64,000 nucleotides of DNA from Ceratorhiza oryzae-sativae. Its lineage: Eukaryota > Basidiomycota > Agaricomycetes > Cantharellales > Ceratobasidiaceae. The stretch is taken from positions 1,798,001 through 1,862,000 of the forward strand of contig JARWMV010000232.1 of assembly GCA_030998015.1 (NCBI GenBank). The letters are read 5' to 3'. The notes under the pieces are model-generated. The model had not been told where the DNA came from. It ran no database searches and was given only the letters and a program-made list of their open reading frames with translations. Within the stretch, counting starts at the first letter, position 1; each line of letters begins with the position of its first letter. This document shows positions 1 to 12,850 of this stretch, piece by piece. The position numbers and the translations under genes were made by a program.

Positions 1-1019
1 CAGGGCATGCAGCTGAGAGGCAGAAGACGTTTGGGTGTCCTCGAGGAGCCGCTTGTAGTGGGTAACCTTTTTGACATGTGTGATATGGATGTTGTGCAGG
101 GCTGCTTGCATCTATCGCAACCCATGCACGTTAGTTGCACGCACAGGTAACATCCAAGTAAGCTTGCTTACGTCTTCATCCAACTCGCCGCCATCGTCGA
201 CTTCGGTAATAAGCTCCATGGTCATCTCATCGTCCTCTGGCCTAAACTGGGGCATGCTCTCGCTCCCAAGTGGGATCCCAGTCGCATAAACCTCACTCGT
301 GGGGCCCGAATGTCCATCTCTGAGACTCGGATTCCAATCCCTCCCAAACGACCCGTTTGTCGACTGCTTTTCATTGACAGGCCACACGACCGCAGGCAGC
401 TTGGCGGCGGATCGCGAGGGCGACGGCGTCGTGTCCAACGGGGGAAATACTCCCGACGGTTGACGTGAGCCAGGCGCGGGCGGACGAGACGGGGTGCCGA
501 CCCCACCCAGGCGCGGCTTAGGCTTGACCGGGCTCGGCTGGACGGGTGATTCGGGCTGAGGCAGCTGTGCGTTGGCGAGCTTTTTGCCTGGTGAAATGGG
601 CGGTTGGCTCATCTTTTTGTTTTTGGGCGAGGCGCGAGACGCGTGGCTCTGGCTCGAGGCCTTGGACACGCCCGAGTGGTGCGTGAGCGAGCGCTGGGCT
701 TGTCTGCCGCACGCGACACGGTCGGTTTGGGGCTCGCGTTGGCTGGTTTGGGCGAGTTGGTTGTGCCAGACGAGTTGGTCCTGTTGGGGGTGATTGTGAC
801 TGGGTTCGAGGCCTTGCGAGCCATGACGGCGGGGATCGAGCCGGGCAGGCGGGGGGAGGGGTAGTTGGGCATGGGTGTCGCGTTGGGTGACCTTGCGCGG
901 AATGAGTTGCGGAACGCGGTTGGGGAGGTGGGCGACGTCGGGTCGATGGACATCGAGTTCCGGGGGGTGGGCAGACGCGACGGGCGGGCGTCTTCGAGCG
1001 AAGAACGTGGGGTAGCCAT
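1..1019 (-). CDS. Disordered/coiled-coil protein, 5' part
   Basis: Three exons can be joined: 1019-720, 660-172 and 111 to the window edge. They give exactly 100, 163 and 37 codons, with introns 661-719 and 112-171 that have GT/AG ends. The first roughly 250 residues are rich in Ser, Pro, Thr and basic residues, with repeated SP/TP pairs that suggest phosphorylation sites. An acidic stretch follows, and then a charged segment (HITHVKKVTHYKRLLE) that looks like the start of a coiled coil. The start is the ATG at 1019, the first in the open frame. I do not recognise the family. A cytoskeletal or cell-cycle scaffold would fit the composition, but that is only a guess. The gene runs off the left edge, so the C-terminus is missing. 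Confidence 0.6.
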
Positions 1020-1832
1020 TCTAGACGGCAGTTAGCCTGGTTCGACGCGTGGATGACCAACAGGGCTTACAGTTAATATCGGAATGAGCGTGTGGAATCC
1101 TGAATGAGACCCGGTTCAGAACACTGACCAGCGCGCGGACAGAGATGGCTGACCTGGGGTATGAGTCGGCTGGACGACACCACCAGATGTCAGACAGAAA
1201 GAAGAAGAAGAAAAAAAGACCACGCAGGGTGAGCTGCCAAAATGGAACTAGTCGAAAGTGACAAGGAACAGAGTAGAGTTGGTGTCGGGCGCGTCCAGAT
1301 CGCCGTCTGCCCCTACATGCGCCAACACACCGTGGGAACAGTCCGCGTGACTCCGTGTCTGAATGAGCCTACACCATCGACGGGTTCTATGCGGATCGGC
1401 GTCTGTCGCTGCGAGTCTCGAGAGCGGATGACTCGCCAGATGATTTGGCCCATTCCCAGATTGAGCTCCCCGCCCGAAGTCGCGTCCTGATTGGCCAAGT
1501 AGAATGCAAGTGTGGTGCCAATCATGACTAGCCCACAACAGCAGCAGGCTCACCAAGCAGCCAGGAAGTCCACATTAAAAGCTGTGTATAGCACAGAACA
1601 ATCAGGTCTACTCTGAGACTGATAGCAGCTCGCTCAGCGTGAGTCACCCCCCCAAGACCCCCGGATTCTGGCCTGCCCTAAACAGGTCCGTATGTTGCGA
1701 AACACGCGATGTCACAGAGCCTCCCCTGACTCTTGTTCACCACCGCGTCATTTGAAACCGACCTCGCCGCGTCTCTCGTTTCTGCCGTTCTCATCTCGCC
1801 CCAGACTCTGAAAGTTTCCATACACTTTCAAG
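1020..1832. other. Divergent intergenic region
   Basis: This stretch separates two genes that point away from each other, so it should hold both promoters. A purine run of GAAGAA units lies near 1200. Short open frames on both strands (for example 1248-1556, minus) show no recognisable protein. No clear TATA box was seen close to either start. Confidence 0.5.
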
Positions 1833-4250
1833 ATGTTTGGTTCAGGATGGGGTCAGAATAACCAACAACAAAACCAGCAGGCTCAACAAGGCCAACAGCA
1901 GCCAGCAACTGGACTCTTTGGCCAGCCTGCGCAACCCCAGACGAGCGGGTTTGGATCTACTGGTACGTCAACGCGTCTTTCGTTCTTCATTTGACCTGAT
2001 CGACGCCCGTCTAGGGTTTGGGAATACTGGTTTTGGCCAGCCACAAGGCCAGCAGCAACAAACCAGCATCTTTGGTCAACCCCAGCAGCCTCAGCAACAG
2101 TCTGGATTCGGTGAGTCTTGCTCCTGCCTTATCTACACTCTAGCGTTGATGCTAATGTGTTAGGGGCGTTTGGAGGAGGAACCAACACGGGCGGTAGCTT
2201 TGGTTCAACTGGTTTTGGAGCGAGTGAGTTTATCATATTTCTCTCTCGAACATCACAACTAACCGGGCGCTTAAATCTACCAAGACACAACCAATACATC
2301 GACCCCGTCGTTCTCTTTTGGTTCCACCCCAGCTCAACCGGCCAACAACGCGTTTGGAGGAACATCCACGGGCTTTGGCACAAATGCAGCTCAAACAAGC
2401 ACGTTTGGCCAACCGGCGACGACTAATGCGTTTGGTGCATCCACCTCGACCGGAGGATTTGGATCTGGGACAACGGGGACGTTTGGGGGCGGGACTAATA
2501 CGTTTGGAAATACAGGTAATCCATCTAGTGCTGTGTTTAGTGTCAATAGGGCTGGGTTTGGCTCATCTACGTCGGCGCCGCTTGGTGTCGGTACAGGGTC
2601 GACTGGTGGCATTTTCGGTGCACCCAAGCCTACGACTGGTCTCTTTGGGTCCAGTAAGTTTGAGATTTTTTGTTTCCGCCGGGGTTGAACTGACGGGTTG
2701 CGGTTTTAGCTACGAACGCAACCACGGCCGCACCAGGGGCGGGCCAGGGGCAGGGAACCGCCTCTCCTGCGTATGTCGTCACCCAGGAGCGAGATACTGC
2801 TGTAGGCGGTGGGTCGACTACTTTGCACTATCAAAGTATCACGGCTATGCAGGCGTATCGTAACTTTTCCTTCGAGGCAAGTTTAATCCTTTGAACACAG
2901 CGAGTTTGATTTTGACGGCACACTCAGGAACTACGAGCTCAAGATTATCTCGCCGGCCGCAAAAACTCTACCTCTTCCGGATTTGGCCAGACCTCGGCCT
3001 TTGGCGCGTCCACTACAACGACCGCGCCGTCCACGAACCTCTTTGGTCAGCCCCAGCAAAACCAGCCCCAGCAGCAGACAAGTATCTTTGGCCAACCTGC
3101 TCAGCCGGCACAAAGTGGTGGATTGTTTGGCCAGAACACGACTCAGCCGCAGCAGTCGACAAGTATCTTTGGCCAGCCAGCGACCACCAACACCGGTACC
3201 GGTCTGTTCGGACAACCACAGCAACCACAGCAGCAGCAGCAATCGACCGGCTTATTCGGTCAACCTGCGAATACATCAACTACGACTACCGGCACTGGGT
3301 TGTTTGGCCAACCCGCCCAACCTGCTACCGGCGCGTTTGGGAGCAACACGACTTCGACCTTTGGCGGTGGGGGACTTTTTGGCGCCAAGCCTGCTACAAC
3401 TGGGTTCGGTTCAACCCCTGCGACCACTGGGTTTGGCTCGGCCTCTGGCGCGTTTGGCCAACCAGCTCAGAATCAGCCTGGCCAGACGACGAGCATTTTC
3501 GGACAGCCGCAGAACCAACAACAGAATCAAACGCAGCCTACGTCCACGTTTGGATTTGGTGAGTTTGGGTTTGGTGAGGATGTGTATTGGACGGCCGACT
3601 GATCGTTTGGATCCCTACAGGAGCTAACAGCAACACTAACAAACCTCTCTTCGGCCAACCCGCGCAGCCAACTACTGGCTTGTTTGGTCAACCTGCCCAG
3701 CCCGCACAACAGACAACCAGTCTTTTCGGGCAGCCTGCGCAGAACACGACCACTCAGCCCGCGACTGGAGGGTTGTTTGGAGGTTTTGGGCAACAGCAGC
3801 AGAACCAGGCGCAGCCTGCACAGCCGTCGACTGGTCGTAAGTTGACTCTAAATTCTTATGAGCATAATTGCTAATTTTTGGTTAGTATTCGGACAACCTG
3901 CGCAGAATCAACCAGCAACAGGGGGGACTGGGTTATTTGGTGGAGGTGGACTCTTTGGTGCCAACAACCAGCAGCAGCAGCAGCAACAACCGGGCTCATC
4001 TTTGTTCGGAAAGCCTGCTGGGACCACCGGCGGATTGTTTGGCAATACTACGACTGCGCCAGCGAATAACGCCTTCGGTTTTGGTGCAAATAATGCCACC
4101 CAACAACCAAGCGCGGGTACTAGTCTATTTGGCCAGGCCAACAAGTCGATTTTCGGCAACTCGCCTGCTGTCGCCCAACCAACCCAGCAAGCGTCGGTCT
4201 TTGGCAATACATTGCAAAACCCGCAGGCACTTAGTGGATTCCAGCCTTCA
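1833..4250 (+). repeat. FG/GLFG coding repeat tract
   Basis: Degenerate in-frame repeats encode GLFGQP, SIFGQP and GFGST-type units separated by Gln/Asn/Thr/Pro-rich spacers, spread over several exons. In nucleoporins such tracts are disordered and form the permeability barrier. At DNA level they recur as variants of a tttggccagcctgc motif. Confidence 0.9.
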
Positions 4251-7200
4251 TTGACGGCATCGATTGACCAGAATCCGTTTGGCACCAACCCGCTGTTCGC
4301 GAACCTCCCGCCCGGTCCTCACGTCTTCTCGGTCGCGCAAGACCAGACTAAGAAGCCGCTCATCCATGTTTCCCCTCGCAAGAGCTTTTACCGTCCAACG
4401 ACGCCACAGCTCACAAAACTTCGTGGGTTTGGGACTTCGCAAGCCGCGCCCGACGCTTCGACTATCAACCCTTTCAATCGCTCGGCGTCTGCGCCTGGGA
4501 CCAAACCGTTGCTTACCAGTCAATCTCTCACGGCCAGTATTAGTGACGGTCGATCTCTTGGGTCTGCTACCCCCGGTGGGCGTTCCAGCGTCAAGAAACT
4601 CGTACTCGACAAGGACATTACCGTATCCGATTTGCCTACCATTGGCTCCCCTTCGTCTTTGTTCAATAGCCCTGCTCGAAATACTCCCAAAGGCAAGGTG
4701 GTATTCCACCCCGATCTAGTTCAGCGGGCTGTTGACGGTGAACGCAGCTCTGGCCTGTTTGGTTCGACGAGCTCGCGCGCTTTGCCAGCCGCCCGCCCGT
4801 CGATTGATCTTGGTCATTCGTACTCTGCCAATGCTCCCGTGCGCGAGGATTCTGTTGTCCCTGAGGAGACACCTGCTCCTCAAGAGGGTGAATATTGGAT
4901 GAAGCCTTCGTTGAACGAGTTGCAGGCGATGAGCCACGATCAACTGGTGTCTGTCCGCAATTTTACTGTCGGACGCTATGGATATGGCCAAATCAAGTTC
5001 CTCGATCCTGTGGATCTTACTACAGTCTACGCCATCTCGGGTATCCCTGAAAAGACGGTCCTATTCGAAGAAGGCGCGTGCACGGTATACCCCGACGAGT
5101 CACAAAAGGCACCTCGAGGCGAGGGATTGAACGTCCACGCGGAGATCAGCTTGGAAAAGTGCTGGCCAAAGGACAAGGCGACGCGTGCACCGATCAAGAA
5201 CCCGAACGATCCGGCTTGGCAGCGTCAGGAGCGCAAGTTGCGCAAGATGAAGGACACGGAGTTTGTGGACTTTGAGCCCGAAAAGGGAACGTGGACGTTC
5301 CGTGTGCCCCACTTTACGCGTTATGGACTCGGGGGAGACGATGAAGAGGATGAGGAGGAAGCGGGAAGTGAACCCGGCCAACCCGCGGAGGAAGAAGCCT
5401 GCTTCGAGCACGGAAAGCGAGGAGGATGACGAGGGCGAGGTGGAGCAAGGGATGCTCGGAGCACGTCGGTCCCCTTCTGAGGAGGAATCTGTATCATCTT
5501 CTCCCTCGGCCTCATCTGTTTCGGATCGCCGTGTGGCTGTCAGGTCTACAACTCCCGAGGGGCTCCCCGACAAGCCAAAGCCTCGTAATCCGACTCGCCC
5601 ATGGGCAGCGACGATCGAGCTGGACCCGCGCAAGGTGCAAGTCATGCAAGCATCAATGTTTCACAATGCGGACGAAACTCTTCAGTCGGACGAACTTGGC
5701 CCCCCGCCGCGACAGAACCAGCATGCGTCGACGTTGACTCGTCCAGTTTCCCTGCGTCTCGCAATGCTCTCCCCGAGGTGAGCTTGGTGTAAAGGTCTCT
5801 TTTTGTTAGCGTTTGTGATAATAAATGTGCTTTTTTTCTCCCTTCCCCCTTTTTTCCGATGTGCGTAAGGCTCCGAAACCGATCATCGAAGATTTACCGC
5901 TCCGAAAGTTTGAGCGCGTTGAGAACGACGAGTCTGTAACCAAGTCGTACGTGGGTGCGTATTACGATGCCGGGCTTGCGCTTGGGAGGTCGTTCCGTGT
6001 GGGATGGGGATCGGATGGCCAACTTGTGCATTTGGGCAAGATCTGTGGTGCTGGTGAAAAAGAGTATGTCTTATGTTTCATGTGCGGCAACTTGTGGAAG
6101 TTGATGTGTTGATTTTTAGTGAGTTGCCTGCGAATCCGACTGCGGTTTATGTAACCCAGGTGCCTCTCTTGAGCAATCCTGTGGTGAGTTGCTTGATAAA
6201 CGGTCTCAATATTTAGCTGAAAGAGTGATAGGATGTCGAACGCTCGCGAGTCAACAAACTGCTAGATTTCCAAATCAAAAACACCGACGTCGAGCTAGAT
6301 GAAGACGGCGTGCCCATCGCTACCCCCAACAGCGACATTCGTTTCCACCAAGTTGCCGACCTTTTCGGTCCTGATGACCGTTCCCATGAATCGAGCGTGT
6401 GGCGACTTGGCTCTGCATTATTCGACGAAATCAACCTTCGCTTGGCGGAAGACGCTCCCTTCGACATCAGGAAGCAAGTTGATGCCTTGCGTCGCCGGGC
6501 TGCTCTCGCCAAGTGGCTTCAACTTGCAGTTGCTCCTTCTGTCGAGTTTGACTTGCGCGAGCTCAACGGATCCTCGGCGGCTAACCGTGCATTTTTGATG
6601 CTGACCGGGAACCAGGTATCTCGGGCGACTGAAGTGGCTATGGACTCGAACGAGATGCATCTTGCGACGCTTATCTCCCAAATCGGTGGTGACGAGGAGT
6701 TCCGCAGAGATATCGAGTCCCAACTCGCCAAATGGAAGGATCAAAAGGCCGACGTTCATATTGACGTCTGGATCCGCAAAATCTATGCACTGCTCGCTGG
6801 GATCGTTGACACGTCCAAGGCTCTAAAGGCCACGATTCGATCGAGGGCGGTGACGCAGTGATTGCTCAAGGCTTGGACTGGAAGCGTGCTTATGGGTTAC
6901 ATCTCTGGTTTGGCGGGTCGTTCAACTCTCCAGTCGTCGACTCGCTCAGCAGCTACGAAGCAGCTTGCGAGGACTCTTCGCTTGCCACTGCTGCGCCCCA
7001 TCCGTGGTACATTGAACGCCCCTCTTCTATTGACTCCGCTGCGCTGACTTGGACTGTGGCGGGTGAGAACGCACCCAAGGATGCGCTATTCGAGGTTATC
7101 AAGCTTGCAATGGACGACACGATTCCGCTCGATGCGGTTTTGTATCCTCGTGCTTTCGGGCCAAGTCCAGTTGACTATCGTATTTCCTGGCATGTATATG

Positions 7201-8278
7201 TACTACTTGCTCATGTGCTCCGCAAGCGTGATGTCTCCGACCGCTCGATCACGATTGATGGTGAGAGCGATGAAGCGTACGCAACTTATAGTCACAAGGC
7301 GGACATGATCACGTCCAATTACGCGTCCCAGCTGGAGAACCTTGGGCTGTGGTGGTATTCAGCGTTTGTTCTTTTGCACCTGCAAGAACCGGAAGGGTGA
7401 GCTCGATTCTCACGAAGCAACTCAGCCAAGTTTACTGATTCCAACGCAGACGTTCCATTGCTATCAAGTCTCTGTTGACCCGCCATGTGGAAGAGCTGGA
7501 CACGGAGCGGGAAGAATTCCTGCTCAACCAACTGTGTGTTCCTGCAGAGTGGATTGAAGAGGCAAAAGTGAGATCCCTAGCAACTCTATCCCTAGTTCTT
7601 GCGCTGACACCCTCTCTTAGGCTGTTTTGCTCCAGTACTGCAACCAATCCTACCAGGCTTTCGAGTGCTTCGTGGCGGCAGGCCAAGTCAAGCCTGCGTA
7701 TGACATGGCGATGCGGGATCTCGCTCCAGAGGCCGCTATTCGCAACGATTTCGAGTTGCTTAACGAGTTGTTCGCCAACAAAGGGTTTGACGGGCTCGAG
7801 GACTGGACGTTCCGCGGCAAGGTTACTACACCTCCTCACTATCCCGTTTGACTGTCTGACACTTTTTCCTAGTTATATCTCCAGTATGCAGAGTGCATGT
7901 CCAAGCTTCCAGATCTGCTCCTCGATGTCGCCCTTGGGGAGGAAGATGCGATACAGGGCCGTGAACTTGAGCGCCTCAGCCGAGCTGTCCCTCAGCTGCT
8001 GGGCCTTCTTCCTGAAATGTTCCCAGACAAAACCAACATTCGCCAGCAAATTTGCCTCGGAAACATGATTTCGTCCCTAATGCAGTTCTTGCCTGCATTA
8101 AAACATCGTGGGATGGTACGTATCGGCTATGATTCTAGCTTTTCGATCTAATAACCCTGTGCTATAGGTTGTTCGTCCTCAACTTCAGTCTGCAATGGTG
8201 GAAGAATCTGTGCGGCTGGAACACATCCAAGCAATGGCTCATGATCGGTTCATGACTGCGATCGAGAGCTACGCTTAA
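1833..8278 (+). CDS. NUP145: Nucleoporin Nup98-Nup96 precursor
   Basis: Nuclear pore scaffold polyprotein. The N-terminal half is packed with GLFG/FG repeats (about 1833-4250), interrupted by a GLEBS-like segment around 2750-2960 (YVVTQERDT, AMQAYRNFSFEELRAQDYL) of the kind that binds the Gle2/Rae1 WD40 protein. The autoproteolytic domain follows (about 4890-5340, from EYWMKPSLNELQ to HFTRYGLGG). In this family it cuts itself just after the HF pair to release Nup98 from Nup96. The Nup96 half runs to the TAA at 8276-8278 and contains the conserved GLDWKRAYGLHLWFG. There are many short introns; well-supported ones include 1963-2014, 2877-2927 (GC donor), 5685-5746 and 5778-5869. The frame also shifts near 5368-5449 (possible 82-bp intron) and again at about 6819, where no good intron exists. 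The start is ATG at 1833 (MFGSGWGQNN). Confidence 0.93.
2877..2927 (+). other. GC-AG intron in NUP98-96
   Basis: The exon ends TTCGAG and continues GCAAGTTTAA; removing 2877-2927 joins NFSFE to ELRAQDY in frame. No GT donor nearby gives the same join. The donor AG/GCAAGT is the usual consensus of the rare GC class. Confidence 0.75.
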
Positions 8279-8708
8279 AATATTTTCATCCCGCTATTGT
8301 GGTGTATATATCTTTTGTCCTTCTGGCTCCTAATGATACTGGCCTGTTGCGCTGCCTATTCTTCGATGTTGCCACATTTGGGATACGTTGTAGCCACTCG
8401 ATCAGGCACTTCGATCGCACGTGATACTCGGTCCATTCAGAACCTCTTGACTCTTTCTTCGAAAACCGGTTGAAAAATTGCTCAAGGTACAGCGATTTGT
8501 ACCTGAATATTAGCTACACTGTTCAATCCCTCGTCCAGAGCTCGCGGTGTTTTGATCACATAGACAGAGTGCCTACTAAATTTTACATATCGAACCAAGC
8601 GGCTGATTCACCACATCCGGGCACGGTCAAATCTCATACTATCAATTGCACCAGTCTTCCGCCCCACAGGTCAGTAGACGCCTTACCAAGATGATTTGAA
8701 TTCTTCTA
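8279..8708 (+). other. Intergenic, NUP98-96 to POLG
   Basis: This holds the 3' end of the nucleoporin gene and the promoter of the polymerase gene. No coding sequence or named motif was recognised. Confidence 0.5.
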
Positions 8709-11700
8709 ATGGCGAGTGCGCAGTGTATGCTTCACTCCACGAGGGCCGCTCGGGGTCTTATCAAGTCCACCCCAAAGGCAAATATTATCACCAAGTGCCA
8801 TCAACGATTCGCCTCCAAACGACAGCTTCGCCCTCTAAGCGAAAGACCAGTCACCGAAGTCCCCCAGCCGCCCAAACGACCTGGACACAACGCGAACTCG
8901 AAGGGCAAGACCAAGGCCCGAGCGAAGGACAGTACTTCCCTCTCCGATCCAATCGAGCTCGCCTCTACATGGACACAAGCTACACAACCTGAGGCTCTGG
9001 AGCCAGCAGCTCAAGGTGAGCTAATACAATAGGTTAATCTGAAATTCCAACATCGCTGACCGCCCAAGTAGTTATAAACCAGGTTGGAGTGCAACTTACC
9101 GCCAAAACTTCACGCCCAGATATTTCCTGGATTTTCTTTGCCCGCCGACTCGGATTCTAGGATCGAAATATCTCAGAAGCATCTGAAAGACCATGGGCTA
9201 GATATAAATCTCGCATCTCGGTTGGCCGAAATTTCCTTTGACCTACCTACGCTTCAAGGGGCGAATATCGACGAACATTTCTACCGTATAGGCGCCCATA
9301 TGGCTGAGCCTTGGCTGAACATTGCGAATAAATTCGCTGAATTACAAGGCAACCTTCCCCCTAAGCCAAAGTCATTCAATATTTCTTCACCTGGCTGGAC
9401 GAAATACAGCAAAGACGATGCTTGCCTGGTGGATGACCTTGGCTCTGAAGAAGCCATTTGCTTCGACGTTGAGACTCTCCCAGCATACTCCCCGTTCCCA
9501 ATTATGGCCTGTGCAGTGTCCGCTACCTGTTGGTATACTTGGATATCCCCGTGGCTTCTTGGTGTGTCAGAATCGCCGGAGCACCTCATTCCTATTGGCG
9601 ACTCTAGTCTCCCCCGAGTTATTGTTGGTCACAATGTATCATACGACCGAGCGCGCATACTTGAAGAATACTCTTTGCAGGGTACACAGAGCCGATTCGT
9701 TGATACCATGGCGCTCCATGTCGCTGTGAAAGGAATCTCGTCTGGCCAACGTCCAGCATGGGCATCACATCGGAAATTAAAGCGTGACCAGTACCGACAA
9801 AGGAAGGAAGGGCTTCAGAAAGTCCAGGAGCTCATTCAAGGATGTGAAAATAGTGGCAACCCCCTTGAAAAATCACGCTACGAAAACCTACTGCGATTCA
9901 AAAGGGAGATAGAAGAATCGCTGCGCGAACCCATGGCTGATGCTCCCAAGCATTCATCTGATGAAGCTGACCTTGTCCCCCGCTGGGAGGAGATAACCTC
10001 CCCCAATTCGCTTGCCGAACTCGCTCAACTATACTGTGGTGTTGAACTAGAAAAAGAAACGAGGAAAGACTTTATGGTCTCCACCCGAGAAGAAATACTT
10101 GAAAACCTCGGCCAGTATTTGGTTTACTGCGGGAACGATGTCTCTACAACCCTAGAGGTCTATGCTAAGGTACTCCCCGCGTTTCTTGAATCCTGCTCGA
10201 GCCCCGTTACAGCCGCCGGAATCTTCACGATGGGCAGTAGTTTCTTGACTCTAGATCAAGAATGGGACGCATATATCGAATCTGCCGAATCCAAATATCG
10301 AGAGCTCGAAAGCGCAGTTCGTTCTCACCTGCACAAACTAGCACAAGACGCCTTGGACAAGTTCCAAAACGACATTGATGACCGGCGGCCCTGGGAGGCC
10401 GACAACTGGCTTAGCCAATTAGATTGGACTCCAAAAAGGGTTGGGAAGTCGCGAGGCGAAACCAGTTCACCATCTTTCACCACCAAAACCCAACCAAAAT
10501 GGTATAGCGACGTACAGAAAGACAAAATGGGCACGACCGCCGCAAATCGCATTGTTCCATTCCTCCTCGGCATGACTTGGAGCGACGAGTATGGGGAGTA
10601 TTGCTTGGGCTATTCATCCGAACACGGCTGGGTAAAAGGAAAGCCCGTCAATGAACCCCAGCATCAGCCTCCAGTCGTGATCGCTGACGATGACGAACTG
10701 GCCCCTTTTCGAGACGAGTTGCGTTTCGTGCCACTCTCGAAATCCCGTGTCAGAGCCATTCTCTCGGCCAATCGAGGCGGCAAGTGGATAGAAGAGGGTA
10801 TGATTATGTGCCCGTACGACGACCTTGCGTTACGGTTCTGTACTCGTAAGACTACCGATAGCGACTGGGAGGCAATCAGGACTATTGCCAACGAAGTACT
10901 ATCGGCTGGCCAGCCCACCAATAACAAGAACATTACGATTTCTCAGCTCGATTGGAGACCCGTACGAGTGGGCAAAGTTTATCGGGACAAGTCTCAAGAT
11001 GTGCACTGGCCCAAGTGGTATTGGGAACTTACGGCCCCTAGACCCGGCGCTGAACCGGGAACACTCGATCTTACTACCCGCTCTCAGGTTGCCCCCCTAC
11101 TCATGCGCCTCAGCTGGCTGGGCAACCCACTTTTTCGGTCTCGGCAGCACGGGTGGACGTATCGCGTTCCCAAAGACAAAATTGGTGATCTCGGTGCAAC
11201 ATCACTGGCATTGGTATTCCAACATGAAGATGATAGCAAGCTCCAAGCAATGTCCGAGAGCGGTGATTTCTTCTTTTATAAACTACCTCACAAGGATGGA
11301 GAGAAGGCAATGTTGGTTCGCCCATGAGCAAGACGTTCGTAAAATACTTCAAGGACGGTACTCTCACGGGCCCAGGTGATGATGTCAAGTCGGCACTTGA
11401 TATGAACGCCCAATGTAGCTACTGGATCAGCGCTCGAGACCGTGTGCGGAACCAAGTTGTTTTATGGGATGGCGACGCTGGTACTTCCATGGGAATGCCC
11501 TCTTCTCCTCCAAACCTCTATACGCCGAGCCTTTCACCCAAATATGGTATGGTCTTACCGCAAGTCATCACGATGGGGACCGTCACCCGACGCGCTATTG
11601 AAAAGACATGGCTCACGGCATCCAATGCAAAGCCAAATCGCGTTGGCTCGGAGCTGAAAGCTCTTGTACGCGCCCCCGAGGGATACTCTCTTGTCGGGGC

Positions 11701-12850
11701 CGATGTTGACTCGGAGGAGCTGTGGATCGCGAGTGTCATGGGCGACGCGCAGTTTGGTATCCATGGCGCGACTGCCATAGGATGGATGACACTCGAGGGT
11801 ACCAAGGCGGCTGGGACAGACCTTCACTCCAAAACAGCAAGCATATTGGGAATTTCTCGCAACCAAGCTAAAGTCTTCAACTATTCGCGCATATACGGAG
11901 CTGGCATCAACCACGCCGTCCTTTTGTTACTCCAGCATAACGCGTCAATGAAAGAAGACGAGGCAAACGCTTTAGCCCAAAAACTATATGCATCCACCAA
12001 GGGCAAAAGCACTCCCCTCAACAATCCTTTTGAGAAAAAGTTTTGGTATGGAGGGTCAGAGAGTTACTTGTTCAATAAACTGGAGAGCATTGCGTTATCA
12101 GACGACCCCCGCACTCCAGCTCTGAACTGTGGCGTCACATCTGCCCTTTTGAAAAAGCACCTCCCCAAGAAGACCGGCCAAGATTACATGACATCGCGTA
12201 TCAACTGGGTCGTGCAATCCTCTGGGGTAGACTACCTTCACATGCTCATCGTTGCTGTCGACTACCTCATCCAGGTCTACAAGATCAAAGCGCGGTATTT
12301 GATATCCATCCATGACGAAGTCAGATATCTTGCCGAAGAGGAGGACAAATACAGACTTGCGCTCGCATTACAGATTGCCAACCTGTGGACGCGGTGCATG
12401 TTTGCTTACAGGCTGGGGTTCGACAACCTGCCTCAAGGAGTTGCTTTCTTCTCAGCCGTTGATGTCGACAAGTTTCTTCGGAAAGAAGTTGACATGGATT
12501 GTATCACACCATCTCACCCCAACCCCCTGCCCCCTGGCGAGTCGCTTACTATAGACCAGATTCTCGAGAAAACTGGAAAGTCGTTGAGCGAGAATTCCTC
12601 GGTTCTAAATTCATCTGTCAAGATCAAACTCCGACCCCCAAAGACGCCTTACAACGCACCGAACGTCCTAACACACCGAGAAAAGTCGATACATTTCTTG
12701 AAGGCGCAGATGGCGACCGACAAGAGGCAAATATTGTCCCTTGGGCTCAAACATAGAGCCAGCATACTCGAAAACCAGGCAGAACTCGAGGACCACGCCC
12801 AAGCCACTGGCTCTGGCGAGCCTGATCCCATCGAGATGACTTGGGGTTGA
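8709..12850 (+). CDS. MIP1: Mitochondrial DNA polymerase gamma catalytic subunit
   Basis: Replicative polymerase of mitochondrial DNA, family A. The N-terminus from ATG 8709 is Arg/Lys/Ser-rich with few acidic residues, as in a mitochondrial targeting sequence. The 3'-5' exonuclease motifs are visible: FDVETLP (Exo I), VGHNVSYDRAR (Exo II) and YCGNDVSTTLEVY (Exo III). The polymerase motifs are GADVDSEELWIA (A), RNQAKVFNYSRIYGAG (B) and SIHDEVRYL (C). One intron at 9016-9071 separates the leader from the core. The total is about 1,360 residues, slightly longer than yeast or human homologues. The frame breaks twice: near 9092-9098 (between VGVQ and PPKLHAQIF) and at 11309-11310, where one extra A would give KANVGSPMSKTF. 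All catalytic motifs are intact, so base errors are likelier than a pseudogene. Confidence 0.93.

Noticed and set aside
518..1060. 180-codon minus-strand frame at the left edge
   Set aside because: It is a shifted reading of the exon 1019-720 of the disordered protein, rich in Arg and Pro as expected of a shadow frame.
1248..1556. 102-codon minus-strand frame between the first two genes
   Set aside because: His/Ser/Arg-rich without domain or splice support; overlaps an opposite-strand frame and lies in the divergent promoter.
8709..12850. Polymerase gamma gene as a pseudogene
   Set aside because: All exonuclease and polymerase motifs are intact, and similar single-base breaks occur in other essential genes of the window.
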